Of a stretch of 35,109 bases of DNA, positions 8,132-15,850 are shown in pieces. Each line of letters begins with the position of its first letter. Position 1 is the stretch's first letter. Where the stretch lies: contig NZ_MUMI01000089.1 in assembly GCF_002155975.1 (NCBI RefSeq), forward strand, positions 1 to 35,109, in the 5' to 3' direction. This DNA comes from Amycolatopsis kentuckyensis (GTDB lineage Bacteria; Actinomycetota; Actinomycetes; Mycobacteriales; Pseudonocardiaceae). The translations under genes were made by a program, and so were the position numbers. The notes under the pieces were generated by a model. The model was not told the origin of the DNA and made no database searches. It saw nothing but the letters and a program-made list of their open reading frames with translations.

Positions 8132-9706
8132 TTGCGGTCCCATTGGAGCCTGGCCCGCCAGCTGCTCGTGCTGCAGCTGGTGGTGCTCTGCGTGCTGGCC
8201 GGCGCCGGGATCACCTTCGCCTGGATCGACGCGCAGCGGGCGGTGGACGAGAACGCGCGCGACCAGGTCCGCGCGGTCGCCTTGACGGTCGCCGACGCAC
8301 CGACCGTCGCCGCCGCGGTGACCACGCCGAACCCGAGCACGACGCTGCAGCCGTTCGCGCAGCTCGTGCAGAGCCACACCCAGGTCGACTTCATCACGAT
8401 CATGAGCCCGGCCGGGATCCGCTACACGCACCCCAACCCCGCCCTGATCGGGCAGCACTACATCGGGAACATCGACAAGGCGCAGCGGGGCGAGGAGCAG
8501 ACCGAGACCTACACCGGCTCGCTCGGCCCCTCGGTGCGCACGGTCGTGCCGGTGTTCGACGCGGGGCACCGGGTCGTCGCGCTGGTCGCGGTCGGGATCA
8601 CCGTCGCGGCGATCTCGGCCGAACTGCGCGAACGGCTCTGGCCGCTGTTCGGCGTGGCCGGCGCGGTGCTGGTGGTCGGCGCGCTCGGCGGCTGGCTGAT
8701 CAGCGCCCGGCTGCGGCGCCAGACCCGGGGTGTCGCGCCGGACGAGCTGAGCAACCTCTTCGAGTACCACGAGGCCGTCCTGCATTCGGTCCGCGAAGGC
8801 GTGCTGCTCGTCGGCCGGGACGGGCGGATCGGGCTCTGCAACGACGGCGCCCGCACGCTCCTCGGCCTCGACACCGACCCGGTCGGCCGCGACCTGGCGA
8901 CGCTGGGCCTGCCGGACGGGCTGGCCGAGGCGTTCACGTCGGAGGAGAACCGGGCCGAGGAACTGCACCTGACGGACGCGCGCGTGCTGCTGGTCAGCAC
9001 GACCGCCGTCCGCTCGGGCGGCCGCTCGCAGGGCACCGTCGTCGTCCTGCGCGACCACACGGAACTGCAGTCGCTCACCGGGGAGCTGACCACCGCCCGC
9101 GGCCTCGCCGAAGCGCTGCGGTCGCAGGCGCACGAGGCGGCGAACCGGTTGCACACGGTCGTTTCCCTGGTCGAGATCGGCAAGCCCGAGCAGGCCGTCG
9201 AGTTCGCCACCGCCGAGCTCGCCTTCGCCCAGGAGCTGACCGACCGGGTCGTCGGCGCCGTCGCCGAGCCGGTGCTCGCCGCGCTGCTGCTGGGCAAGGC
9301 CGCCGAAGCGAGTGAGCGCGGGGTCGAGCTGACAGTCACCCCCGACACCGTCATCGACGACGTTTCGCTCGGTGTCGAAGCCCGCGACCTGGTGACCATC
9401 CTCGGCAACCTGATCGACAACGGCCTCGACGCGGCCGTGCGCGGCGCCGGGCACCCGAAGGTCGTCGTCACCGCCCGTTCCGACGAGGACGGGCTGCTCC
9501 TGCGCGTCGCCGATTCGGGACCCGGCGTGCCGGAGGACGCCGACGTGTTCAGACGCGGGTGGTCGACCAAGGCGGAGGACGGCCACGGGCTCGGCCTCGC
9601 GCTCGTCGGGCAGGCGGTGCGCCGCTACGGCGGGACGGTCGAGGTCGGCCGGGACGGCGGCGCGGTGTTCACCGTGCGGCTGCCGCGGCCGGAGGCGGGC
9701 CGGTGA
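8132..9706 (+). CDS. Sensor histidine kinase, CitA/DcuS family
   Basis: The kinase probably senses extracellular C4-dicarboxylates or citrate and phosphorylates the regulator encoded next. It has an N-terminal transmembrane helix (LLVLQLVVLCVLAGAGITF), a periplasmic-type PAS/Cache sensor of about 130 residues (DFITIMSPAGIRYTHPNP is characteristic), a second helix (LFGVAGAVLVVGALGGWLI), and a cytoplasmic PAS domain. The H box is SQAHEAANRLHTVVSL with phospho-acceptor His near residue 334. N box NLIDNGLDA and G boxes DSGPGVP and GHGLGLALV complete the ATPase domain. TTG at 8132 is chosen because GAGGAGG ends 11 bases upstream. GTG codons at 8102 and 8120 lack usable ribosome sites, so the start is uncertain by up to ten residues. 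The stop overlaps the next gene's GTG. Confidence 0.9.
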   Translation: MRSHWSLARQLLVLQLVVLCVLAGAGITFAWIDAQRAVDENARDQVRAVALTVADAPTVAAAVTTPNPSTTLQPFAQLVQSHTQVDFITIMSPAGIRYTHPNPALIGQHYIGNIDKAQRGEEQTETYTGSLGPSVRTVVPVFDAGHRVVALVAVGITVAAISAELRERLWPLFGVAGAVLVVGALGGWLISARLRRQTRGVAPDELSNLFEYHEAVLHSVREGVLLVGRDGRIGLCNDGARTLLGLDTDPVGRDLATLGLPDGLAEAFTSEENRAEELHLTDARVLLVSTTAVRSGGRSQGTVVVLRDHTELQSLTGELTTARGLAEALRSQAHEAANRLHTVVSLVEIGKPEQAVEFATAELAFAQELTDRVVGAVAEPVLAALLLGKAAEASERGVELTVTPDTVIDDVSLGVEARDLVTILGNLIDNGLDAAVRGAGHPKVVVTARSDEDGLLLRVADSGPGVPEDADVFRRGWSTKAEDGHGLGLALVGQAVRRYGGTVEVGRDGGAVFTVRLPRPEAGR

Positions 9707-10371
9707 TCCGCGTGCTGGTGGTGGAGGACGAGCCGGTCGCCGCGGAGGCCCACCGCGTCTACGTCGAGCGGCTACCCGGGTTCGCGGTGGCGGGCGTGGT
9801 CCACTCCGGCGGCGAGGCCCTGCGGTTCTGCGAACGCGAGCCGGTCGACCTGGTGCTGCTGGACTTCTACCTGCCGGACACGCACGGGCTGGCGGTCTGC
9901 CGCTCGCTGCGCGCGGCCGGGCTGCCGATCGACGTCATCGCCGTGACGTCGGCCCGCGACCTCGGCCTGGTCAAGGCGGCGGTGTCGGTCGGCGTGGTGC
10001 AGTACCTGCTCAAGCCGTTCACCTTCGCGACCCTGCGCGAAAAGCTCGAGCGCTACGCGGAGTTCCGCGACGCGTCCGGCGAGGTCACCGGCCAGGCGGA
10101 GATCGACCGGGCCCTCGGCGCGCTGCGCACGACCGAGCAGCCCCCGCTGCCGAAGGGCATGAGCGTCCAGACCCTGGAAGCGATCACCGACGCGCTTTCC
10201 GGTGCGGCGGAAGGACTTTCGGCGGGCGCGGCGGCGAGCGCGATCGGCGCGTCCCGCGTGACGGCGCGCAGGTACCTGGAGTACCTGGCGGACAACGGCA
10301 TGGCCCACCGGGAGCCGCACTACGGCCAGGTCGGGCGGCCGGAGGTCTGGTACCGGCTGACGCGGGCGTGA
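9703..10371 (+). CDS. Response regulator, CitB/DcuR family
   Basis: This 222-residue regulator overlaps the kinase gene by GTGA and has GGAGG upstream. The receiver domain shows the acidic pair E8-D9, phospho-acceptor Asp54 (LVLLDFYLPD), the conserved Ser/Thr (AVTSARD) and Lys (YLLKPF). The C-terminal part (SVQTLEAITDAL, then a helix-turn-helix around ASRVTARRYLEYL, ending EVWYRLTRA) is the DcuR/CitB type. The likely target is the divergent dctA promoter. The last 20 bases of the reading frame recur 477 bases downstream (10822-10841), which suggests a rearrangement at its 3' end. Confidence 0.92.
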   Translation: MIRVLVVEDEPVAAEAHRVYVERLPGFAVAGVVHSGGEALRFCEREPVDLVLLDFYLPDTHGLAVCRSLRAAGLPIDVIAVTSARDLGLVKAAVSVGVVQYLLKPFTFATLREKLERYAEFRDASGEVTGQAEIDRALGALRTTEQPPLPKGMSVQTLEAITDALSGAAEGLSAGAAASAIGASRVTARRYLEYLADNGMAHREPHYGQVGRPEVWYRLTRA

Positions 10372-10372
10372 G

Positions 10373-10801
10373 CTATCCGCGACCGAGAAGCGGACGAATT
10401 CGATCTCGTCGTGCTCCCACTTGTCCGCGATGCCCCGTGTCCTGCGTTCGGCGAGCTGTGCTCCGGTTGTGTCGTGCAGGAACGCGACGAAGACGCACCC
10501 CACTGGTTGGTCCGGCGATCGATGTCGAAGGCCAGCAGCTCCAGGCGGTAATCGATCCGGGCCAAGCCGAGTTCTTCGTGCAAGCCTCGTGGCGAAGACG
10601 GTCAGCTCGTCGGCGGTGACGACCACCGTGTACGTGCCAAAGCTCGCTCGCATGAATTCCGGTACATCGGCCGGGCTGAAGGCATCCACGTATTTGGTAG
10701 TCGCCGCTCTTCAGCCGGAGACTGACGCCCGGGGACTCGTCGACGCCAAGCCGGCGTACGGACAGCCCGGCTACCGCGTACGTCGGGCCATTCCGTTTCA
10801 T
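10373..10801 (-). pseudogene. Frameshifted remnant of an unrecognised small gene
   Basis: On the reverse strand, protein-like sequence can be followed only by changing frame at least three times. It starts at ATG 10801 (MKRNGPTYAVAGLSVRRLG to LKSGDY), then moves frame to YVDAFSPADVPEFMRASFGT and VVVTADELTVFATRL, then to LHEELGLARIDYRLELLAF with IDRRTNQWG, then back to VFVAFLHDTTGAQLAERR with DKWEHDEIEFVRFSVAD. Together this would be about 140 residues. I do not recognise the family. Base composition here is lower in GC than in neighbouring genes. Decay is the simplest reading; a string of sequencing errors is possible but less likely. It lies convergently behind the response regulator. Confidence 0.5.
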
Positions 10802-10825
10802 CGCGGTTCGAGCACCTCGGAGTCC

Positions 10826-10848
10826 GGTACCGGCTGACGCGTGTATAA
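10826..10848 (+). repeat. Second copy of the response-regulator 3' end
   Basis: GGTACCGGCTGACGCG at 10826-10841 is identical to 10349-10364 inside the 3' end of the response-regulator gene. With flanks, 19 of 20 bases match. Read in the corresponding frame it encodes VRYRLTRV followed by TAA (10846-10848), against VWYRLTRA-stop in the gene. The interval between the copies holds the decayed gene. Confidence 0.7.
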
Positions 10849-10940
10849 CGACCTGTACGGCGCGCCTCCGACTTCCGGCGGTTCCGGTGGGTCTTCCCAT
10901 GCGGTACACCGGGAAGATCACCGACCAGGGGAGTGCCGCC

Positions 10941-12689
10941 ATGCGGAAGTGGGCCGGGTTCGTCGCGGCGTTCGTGCTCGCCTTGGGGGCCGCCGCTCCG
11001 GCGCACGCGGCAGAGCCGACGGCCACCGTGACCGAAGTGCAGGTCACCGGGCCGGTTGCGCAGCGGTTCAACCTCGTCGTCCTCGGGGACGGCTACACCG
11101 CCGCCGAACAGCCGAAGTTCTTCGCCGACGTCGAGCGGCACGTCAGCACCCTCTGGTCGCTCGAGCCGTTCAAGTCCTACCGCAGCTACTTCAACGTCTA
11201 CGCCGTGTCGATCGCCTCGCCGGAGTCCGGTGTGGACTGTGACCCGTCGCTCGACGCACCCCGCCGGGACACCCCGCTGGACATGGGTTTCTGGGGCGGC
11301 TGCAACCCGCAGAGCGTGCAGCGGCTGCTGACCGTCGACGACGCGGCCGCCCAGCGGTACGCCGACCTCGTGCCGGGCACGACCCGCGCGAACCGGCAGA
11401 TCCTCGCGCTGGGCAACAGCACCACGTACGGCGGCGCGGGCGGCACCTACGCGACGGCGTCCGGCGGGAACGCGCTGTCCGCGCTGATCTCGCCGCACGA
11501 ACTCGGCCATTCGCTCGGCGGCCTCGACGACGAGTACGACTACTACGCGCGCAACGTCCCGGGCGGCGCGTACGAGGGCGGCGAGCCGGACTCGATCCAC
11601 CACACCCTGCTGACCGAACAGCAGATGCGCGCCCAGCACGCGAAGTGGTGGCGCTGGCTCGGCGAGCCGAGCGAGTCCGGCGGCACGATCGGCCGCTTCG
11701 AAGGCGGTCTGTACACCCAGACCGGGGTGTGGCGGCCGAGTCGGCACTCGATGATGAAGACGCTCGGCTACGCGTTCGACCAGGTCGGCCGCGAGCGGAT
11801 GACGCAGCGGATCGCGGCGAAGGTCCCGCTGGTCAGCGGCGGCACCCCGGCGGGGACGATCGGCGCCGACCGGGTGGTCTGGGTGCGTCCGATGCACCCG
11901 GTGGACCACCGGCTCGACGTCCGCTGGACCCTCGACGGTGTGGCGCTGCCCGGCCGGGACGCGGTCGACCTGCGCCGCGCGAAGGTGCGGCCCGGCCGCC
12001 ACACGTTGACCGCGACGGTGACCGACCCGACGCCGTTCGTCCGCGACCCGGCGGCCCGGCCGGCGGCGACCCGCACCTGGACGGTCGACACTTCGGTGGT
12101 CACGCCCCCGGCGGGAGGTCCGGCGGTGGTGGCCTCGACGCCGACTTCGCGCCCGGTCGGCGGCCACGACGTGGTGTACGTCGAAACCGGCGAGCCGACC
12201 GGTGCGATCCCCGAGGTCGTCTGGACGCTGGACGGCCGGTACGCCGGGACCGGCTCCGACCACGCCCTGAACGCCGCCCGCGGATCGCACACGCTCACGG
12301 CCACGACCGGCGGCACGACGTTGACGTGGACGGTGGACGCGGCCGGGCCTTTCACCACAGCGGAGTTGCCGCCGGGGTCCGAGTACCACGGCTCGTTCAC
12401 GATGCGGCTCTCCTCACCGGACGGAATGCCGGAGTTCCGCGTGGACGGCGACGGCTGGCACAAGTTCTACGGCTGGCCGACGGACCCTGGGGCGCCGTAC
12501 CTGTTCACCCCACGGGGCACGGAGATCGACGGGCTGGCGTACGGAAACCTCGGCGAGGGCGGGCTGACGGTATCGCCGTTCGCGGAGCGGAAGCCGGGGT
12601 ACGGCAAGCACCGCATCGAGTACCGGTCGATCGACGCGGCGGGGAACGTGGGCCCGACGAAGTCGGTCACGGTGACGCTGCTGCCGTAA
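10941..12689 (+). CDS. Secreted M64-family (IgA-peptidase-like) zinc metallopeptidase
   Basis: The 582-residue product has a Sec signal peptide (residues 1-23, ending AAPAHAA). The M64 catalytic domain begins FNLVVLGDGYTAAEQPKFF, and the zinc site HELGH at residues 186-190 is followed by GGLDDEY. The C-terminal half carries repeated beta-rich, Ig-like segments (WTLDGVALPG, HTLTATVTD, WTLDGRYAG, HTLTATTGG), possibly for substrate or wall binding. ATG at 10941 is used because of the GGGGAG upstream and the signal peptide; the in-frame ATG at 10887 would spoil the signal. Characterised M64 enzymes cleave extracellular proteins, and one gut enzyme cleaves IgA; the natural substrate here is unknown. 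It stands alone upstream of erm. Confidence 0.9.
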   Translation: MRKWAGFVAAFVLALGAAAPAHAAEPTATVTEVQVTGPVAQRFNLVVLGDGYTAAEQPKFFADVERHVSTLWSLEPFKSYRSYFNVYAVSIASPESGVDCDPSLDAPRRDTPLDMGFWGGCNPQSVQRLLTVDDAAAQRYADLVPGTTRANRQILALGNSTTYGGAGGTYATASGGNALSALISPHELGHSLGGLDDEYDYYARNVPGGAYEGGEPDSIHHTLLTEQQMRAQHAKWWRWLGEPSESGGTIGRFEGGLYTQTGVWRPSRHSMMKTLGYAFDQVGRERMTQRIAAKVPLVSGGTPAGTIGADRVVWVRPMHPVDHRLDVRWTLDGVALPGRDAVDLRRAKVRPGRHTLTATVTDPTPFVRDPAARPAATRTWTVDTSVVTPPAGGPAVVASTPTSRPVGGHDVVYVETGEPTGAIPEVVWTLDGRYAGTGSDHALNAARGSHTLTATTGGTTLTWTVDAAGPFTTAELPPGSEYHGSFTMRLSSPDGMPEFRVDGDGWHKFYGWPTDPGAPYLFTPRGTEIDGLAYGNLGEGGLTVSPFAERKPGYGKHRIEYRSIDAAGNVGPTKSVTVTLLP

Positions 12690-12718
12690 ACCGGTCGCGA
12701 GGCGCCTCCGCGCGCTTG

Positions 12719-12724
12719 TAAGGT
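12719..12724 (+). promoter_or_regulatory. -10 element for a leaderless transcript into erm
   Basis: TAAGGT at 12719-12724 matches the actinobacterial -10 pattern (TAnnnT) and ends eight bases before ATG 12733. That spacing is typical of leaderless mRNAs. No good -35 is visible, so an activator may be needed. Confidence 0.45.
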
Positions 12725-12732
12725 CCGCGGCC

Positions 12733-12792
12733 ATGGGAACTTTGTGGATGCCCGCCTGCGGGCGTAAGGCTCAGCGGCCCCGCCGCGCCTGA
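12733..12792 (+). CDS. Putative 19-residue leader peptide of erm
   Basis: ATG at 12733 opens a 19-codon frame encoding MGTLWMPACGRKAQRPRRA and ending at TGA 12790-12792, about 110 bases before the erm start. It has no ribosome site but sits just downstream of a -10-like TAAGGT, consistent with leaderless translation. Near its end are R-P-R and P-R-R. These resemble the Arg/Lys-X-Arg/Lys motif at which macrolide-bound ribosomes are known to stall in other erm leaders. Hairpins that can exchange partners follow. The reading frame is short enough to arise by chance, so the regulatory arrangement is the main support. Confidence 0.5.
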   Translation: MGTLWMPACGRKAQRPRRA

Positions 12793-12901
12793 CGGCGCGC
12801 CTCGCTGAAGATCCGATCGCGCCGTACTTCCGGATGCCCCGGCACCCGGAGGTGGTCGAGCGACCCCACCGGGTGCTCCATTCCGCAAGTCTGGAGTGCC
12901 T
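12784..12901 (+). promoter_or_regulatory. Candidate translational attenuator with alternative hairpins before erm
   Basis: Several mutually exclusive pairings are visible. CGCGCC (12784-12789, inside the leader's last codons) can pair with GGCGCG (12794-12799). ACGGCGCG (12792-12799) can instead pair with CGCGCCGT (12818-12825). CTTCCGG (12827-12833) pairs with CCGGAGG (12846-12852). GCACCC (12842-12847) plus GGTGG (12851-12855) pairs with CCACC plus GGGTGC (12866-12876). Finally GGGTGCTCCA (12871-12880) pairs with TGGAGTGCCT (12892-12901), burying the GGAG ribosome site of erm. The last two structures compete for 12871-12876, so the ribosome site can be open or closed. High GC favours chance pairing. 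Confidence 0.5.
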
Positions 12902-12904
12902 CCC

Positions 12905-13636
12905 TTGTCCCGCTCCGTCCACGGCGGCCGCCACGAACTCGGCCAGAACTTCCTGCACCACCGCCCGACCATCCACACGATCGTCCGGCTCGTCCGCGAA
13001 ACCGAAGGCCCGATCCTCGAGATCGGCGCCGGCGACGGCGCGATCACCCGGCAGCTGGCGACGCTCGGGCGTGACGTCCGGGCCGTCGACCTCGACGAGC
13101 ACCGCGTGCGCCGGCTCCGCCTCCGTCTTCCGTCGGTGTCGGTGATCCACGGCGACGCCCTCCGGATCCCGCTGGACCGGCCGGTCGTCGTCGGCAACCT
13201 GCCGTTCCACCTCACCACCCCGATCCTCCGGCGGCTCCTGACCACCGGACGCTGGGCCGAGGCCGTCCTCCTCACGCAGTGGGAGGTGGCGCGCAAACGC
13301 GCCGGCGTCGGCGGCCGCACCATGCTGACCGCCCAGGCCGCACCCTGGTTCGACTTCACGCTGCACGGCCGGGTCCCGGCCGGCGCCTTCCGGCCCGTAC
13401 CCAGCGTCGACGGCGGCCTGCTCACCATCTCGCGAAGGCGTTCACCGCTCGTCGACCCGGCCGAACGCCGAGACTACGAAGAGTTCGTGCGCGCCGTGTT
13501 CACCGGGCGCGGCCGCGGGATCGGGCAGATCCTCCCGAAACCCCGGCGCCGGGCCCTCGAGGTGGCCGGGATCCCGCCGTCCGCGCTGCCGCGTGACCTC
13601 ACCCCGGCGCAGTGGGCAGCGTTGTGGAACGGCTAG
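12905..13636 (+). CDS. erm: 23S rRNA adenine N6-methyltransferase Erm
   Basis: The 243-residue enzyme should methylate A2058 of 23S rRNA using S-adenosylmethionine, giving macrolide-lincosamide-streptogramin B resistance. Motifs in order are HELGQNFL near the N-terminus, motif I EIGAGDG (39-45), the acidic end of strand 2 (AVDLDEHRV), motif IV N98-L-P-F101 followed by HLTTPIL, and the Erm-like C-terminal domain (FRPVPSVDGGLL). The Phe in NLPF and the short length favour Erm over the housekeeping KsgA, which has NLPY and about 280 residues. TTG at 12905 is used because GGAG lies eight bases upstream; GTG at 12896 overlaps that site. Its TAG overlaps the stop of the convergent GH20 gene at a shared CTAG. 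Confidence 0.9.
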   Translation: MSRSVHGGRHELGQNFLHHRPTIHTIVRLVRETEGPILEIGAGDGAITRQLATLGRDVRAVDLDEHRVRRLRLRLPSVSVIHGDALRIPLDRPVVVGNLPFHLTTPILRRLLTTGRWAEAVLLTQWEVARKRAGVGGRTMLTAQAAPWFDFTLHGRVPAGAFRPVPSVDGGLLTISRRRSPLVDPAERRDYEEFVRAVFTGRGRGIGQILPKPRRRALEVAGIPPSALPRDLTPAQWAALWNG

Positions 13637-15000
13637 CGCGGCCGCCCCGGGACACCCGGCCGCAGCTGCCACGGGTGCGGCCCCTCCAGCGGTCGGTACT
13701 CCACCCCGAGCGCGTCCAGCCGCGGCAGGTGGTGGTCCCGCAGTCGCGGCAGGAACTCCGCGTAGTCCCGCGGCCCGGAACTCCACGCCACCTCCGCGAA
13801 CGCCGACAGCCGCGGAAAGGCCATGTAGTCCACCCGCCGCACGCTGTCCAGGTGCTCACTCCACACCTGTGCCTGCACTCCGCGCAGCCGCGGGCCGGCC
13901 AGCGCCGGCTCGTACGCGTACACGTCCTCCAGCGTGTGCACCTCGCCGACCGGGATCGGCTCGGAGGGGTCCGCGGCCTGCCGGTGGTCCAGGTACACGT
14001 GCTGCTCCGGGCACATCACCACGTCGTGCCCCAGGGAAGCCGCCCGCAGGCCCGCGGCCTCGTCGCGCCACGAGCAGATCACCATCGGGGGGAGGCCGTC
14101 GATGTCGAGGACCTCGTCCCAGCCCATCGGTGTCCGGCCGCGGGCCACCAGGTGCTCGGCCAGCTGCCGGACGAACGCGCGGTGCTCGTCGGTCGCGCCC
14201 GGTGTCTCGTCGCCGCCCAGGGCGATCACCTTGGACGGGAAGATCTCCAGCAGGTGGTCGAACACCTGCCGGAAGAAGTCCAAAGTAGACGGGGTTGGTG
14301 AAAGCAGCGAAGTGCTGATGCCCCAGGAGGTCCAGACTTCGTAGGACGACGACGTTCCCAGCGAGGGATAAGCCGCCAGGGCTGCCCGCGCATGTCCCGG
14401 GATGTCGATCTCCGGTACCACCGTGATCGCGCGCGCCGAAGCGTACGCAACGATCTCCCGCAGGTCGTCGCCTGTGTAGAACCCGCCGTGCGGACGGCCG
14501 TCCTGCGCACCCCCGCTGCCCACCATCGACGACGGCCGCCAGCCGCCCACCGACGTCAACCGCGGGAACGCCGGGACCTCGAAGCGCCAGCCCTGGTCGT
14601 CGGTGAGGTGCAGGTTCAGCACGTTCAGCTTGTGCGCGGCCAGCAGGTCGACGAACCGGAGCACCTCGGCCTTCGTCCGGAAGTGCCGGGCGACGTCGAG
14701 CAGGCACCCGCGCCACCCGAACCGCGGGTGGTCCTCGACCACCCCGCACGGCAGCGGCGAAGGCGCGAACCCGGCCACCCGGAACGCGGCCGGGCCCGCC
14801 AGTTGCCGGAGCGTCTCCCGTCCGTAGACCTCCCCGGCGGCGTCCGCCACCTCCAAAACGACATCGGAGGGCGAAATCGAGAGCCGGTACCCCTCGGGCG
14901 GCAGCGCAGCGGGCCGGACGTCCACTGTGGACGGCCATGGGCAGGTGCCGGAAGCGGGCGTCACGGAGACCGGCCGGGGGAGCAGGGTGTCGAAAGCCAT
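13633..15000 (-). CDS. Intracellular GH20 beta-N-acetylhexosaminidase
   Basis: This 455-residue glycosidase should remove terminal N-acetylglucosamine from chitooligosaccharides by substrate-assisted catalysis. The catalytic pair is D264-E265 in ALGGDETPG. Other GH20 landmarks are FGWRGCLLDVARHF, KLNVLNLHLTDDQGWRFE, VPEIDIPGHARAAL, MGWDEVLD and a late Trp motif QAQVWSEHL. There is no signal peptide, so it acts on imported sugars. The ATG starts one base after the stop of the upstream permease gene (TGACATG), making it the last gene of a coupled ABC-transporter operon, like dasD behind dasABC in Streptomyces. It could release either N-acetylglucosamine or N-acetylglucosaminate from chitobiose-type disaccharides. 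It is shorter than many GH20 enzymes because the N-terminal domain is reduced. Confidence 0.93.
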   Translation of the reverse strand: MAFDTLLPRPVSVTPASGTCPWPSTVDVRPAALPPEGYRLSISPSDVVLEVADAAGEVYGRETLRQLAGPAAFRVAGFAPSPLPCGVVEDHPRFGWRGCLLDVARHFRTKAEVLRFVDLLAAHKLNVLNLHLTDDQGWRFEVPAFPRLTSVGGWRPSSMVGSGGAQDGRPHGGFYTGDDLREIVAYASARAITVVPEIDIPGHARAALAAYPSLGTSSSYEVWTSWGISTSLLSPTPSTLDFFRQVFDHLLEIFPSKVIALGGDETPGATDEHRAFVRQLAEHLVARGRTPMGWDEVLDIDGLPPMVICSWRDEAAGLRAASLGHDVVMCPEQHVYLDHRQAADPSEPIPVGEVHTLEDVYAYEPALAGPRLRGVQAQVWSEHLDSVRRVDYMAFPRLSAFAEVAWSSGPRDYAEFLPRLRDHHLPRLDALGVEYRPLEGPHPWQLRPGVPGRPR

Positions 15001-15001
15001 G

Positions 15002-15850
15002 TCAGCCCTTCACGGCGCCGGCCATGCCGGACACCAGCCGCCGTTGGACGAGGACGAAGAACACCAGCACCGGGATCGTCATCAGCGTCGACGACGCCAT
15101 CACCGCGCCCCAGTCCGTGTCCTCCGGCTTGAAGAACACCAGGATCGCCTGCGGCAGCGTCTGGTTCTCGGTCTTGGACACGATGAACGTCTTGGCGAAC
15201 AGGAAGTCGTTCCACGCGTGGATGAACGCGAGCACGCTGACCGCGACCAGCCCGGGCGCCACCAGCGGGAACAGGATCTGCCAGGTGAACCGCATCCGGG
15301 ACGCCCCGTCGAGCTTCGCCGCCTCTTCGAGTTCCACCGGCACCGCGGCGACGAAGCCCCGCAGCATCCAGATCGCGAACGGCAGGCTGAACGCCAGGTG
15401 CACCAGCACCAGCGAACCCAGCTCGTTCAACCCGAAAGCCGGCACGGCCGCGCCGAGGGACCGCATCAGGAAGAACAGCGGGATGGTCAGTGCCTCCACC
15501 GGCACCATCTGCGCCACCAGCGTCATCACCAGCAGCACGGTCCGGCCCTTGAAGGAAAACCGCGTCAAGGCCACCGCCGAAAGGAACGACAGCAGCAGCG
15601 ACAGCGCCACGACGACCAGGGCCACGAGCAGGCTGTTGACGAAGTACCGCCCGAACCCCGAAACCGTGAGGACGCGCGAGAAGCTGTCGAACGACGGGCT
15701 GAACGTCCACGGCTTCGGGCTCGCCGACTGGATCTCGCCCGCCGGTTTCACCGCCGAGAGCAGCATCCAGTACAGCGGGAACGCGACGATCCCGGCGATC
15801 ACGACCGTGACGACTTCGGCGATCAACCTCCCAGGACGTTTCACAGCCAT
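15002..15850 (-). CDS. Carbohydrate ABC transporter permease, MalG-like (CUT1, DasC-type)
   Basis: This 282-residue inner-membrane subunit forms half of the translocation channel. Six hydrophobic helices are visible, starting VVTVVIAGIVAFPLYWMLLS. The cytoplasmic EAA loop (EEAAKLDGASRMRFTWQILF) contacts the ATPase. ATG at 15850 overlaps the end of the preceding permease gene by ten bases. The frame is open further upstream, but that part is only a shadow of the neighbouring permease. Context with a sugar-binding lipoprotein and a GH20 enzyme suggests chitooligosaccharide or N-acetylglucosamine-derived substrates. No ATPase gene is present nearby, so a shared MsiK-type ATPase encoded elsewhere is likely. 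Confidence 0.9.
   Translation of the reverse strand: MAVKRPGRLIAEVVTVVIAGIVAFPLYWMLLSAVKPAGEIQSASPKPWTFSPSFDSFSRVLTVSGFGRYFVNSLLVALVVVALSLLLSFLSAVALTRFSFKGRTVLLVMTLVAQMVPVEALTIPLFFLMRSLGAAVPAFGLNELGSLVLVHLAFSLPFAIWMLRGFVAAVPVELEEAAKLDGASRMRFTWQILFPLVAPGLVAVSVLAFIHAWNDFLFAKTFIVSKTENQTLPQAILVFFKPEDTDWGAVMASSTLMTIPVLVFFVLVQRRLVSGMAGAVKG

Noticed and set aside
12905..13636. Housekeeping KsgA dimethyltransferase
   Set aside because: The protein is shorter than KsgA, has NLPF rather than NLPY and an Erm-like C-terminus, and has an attenuator-like leader.
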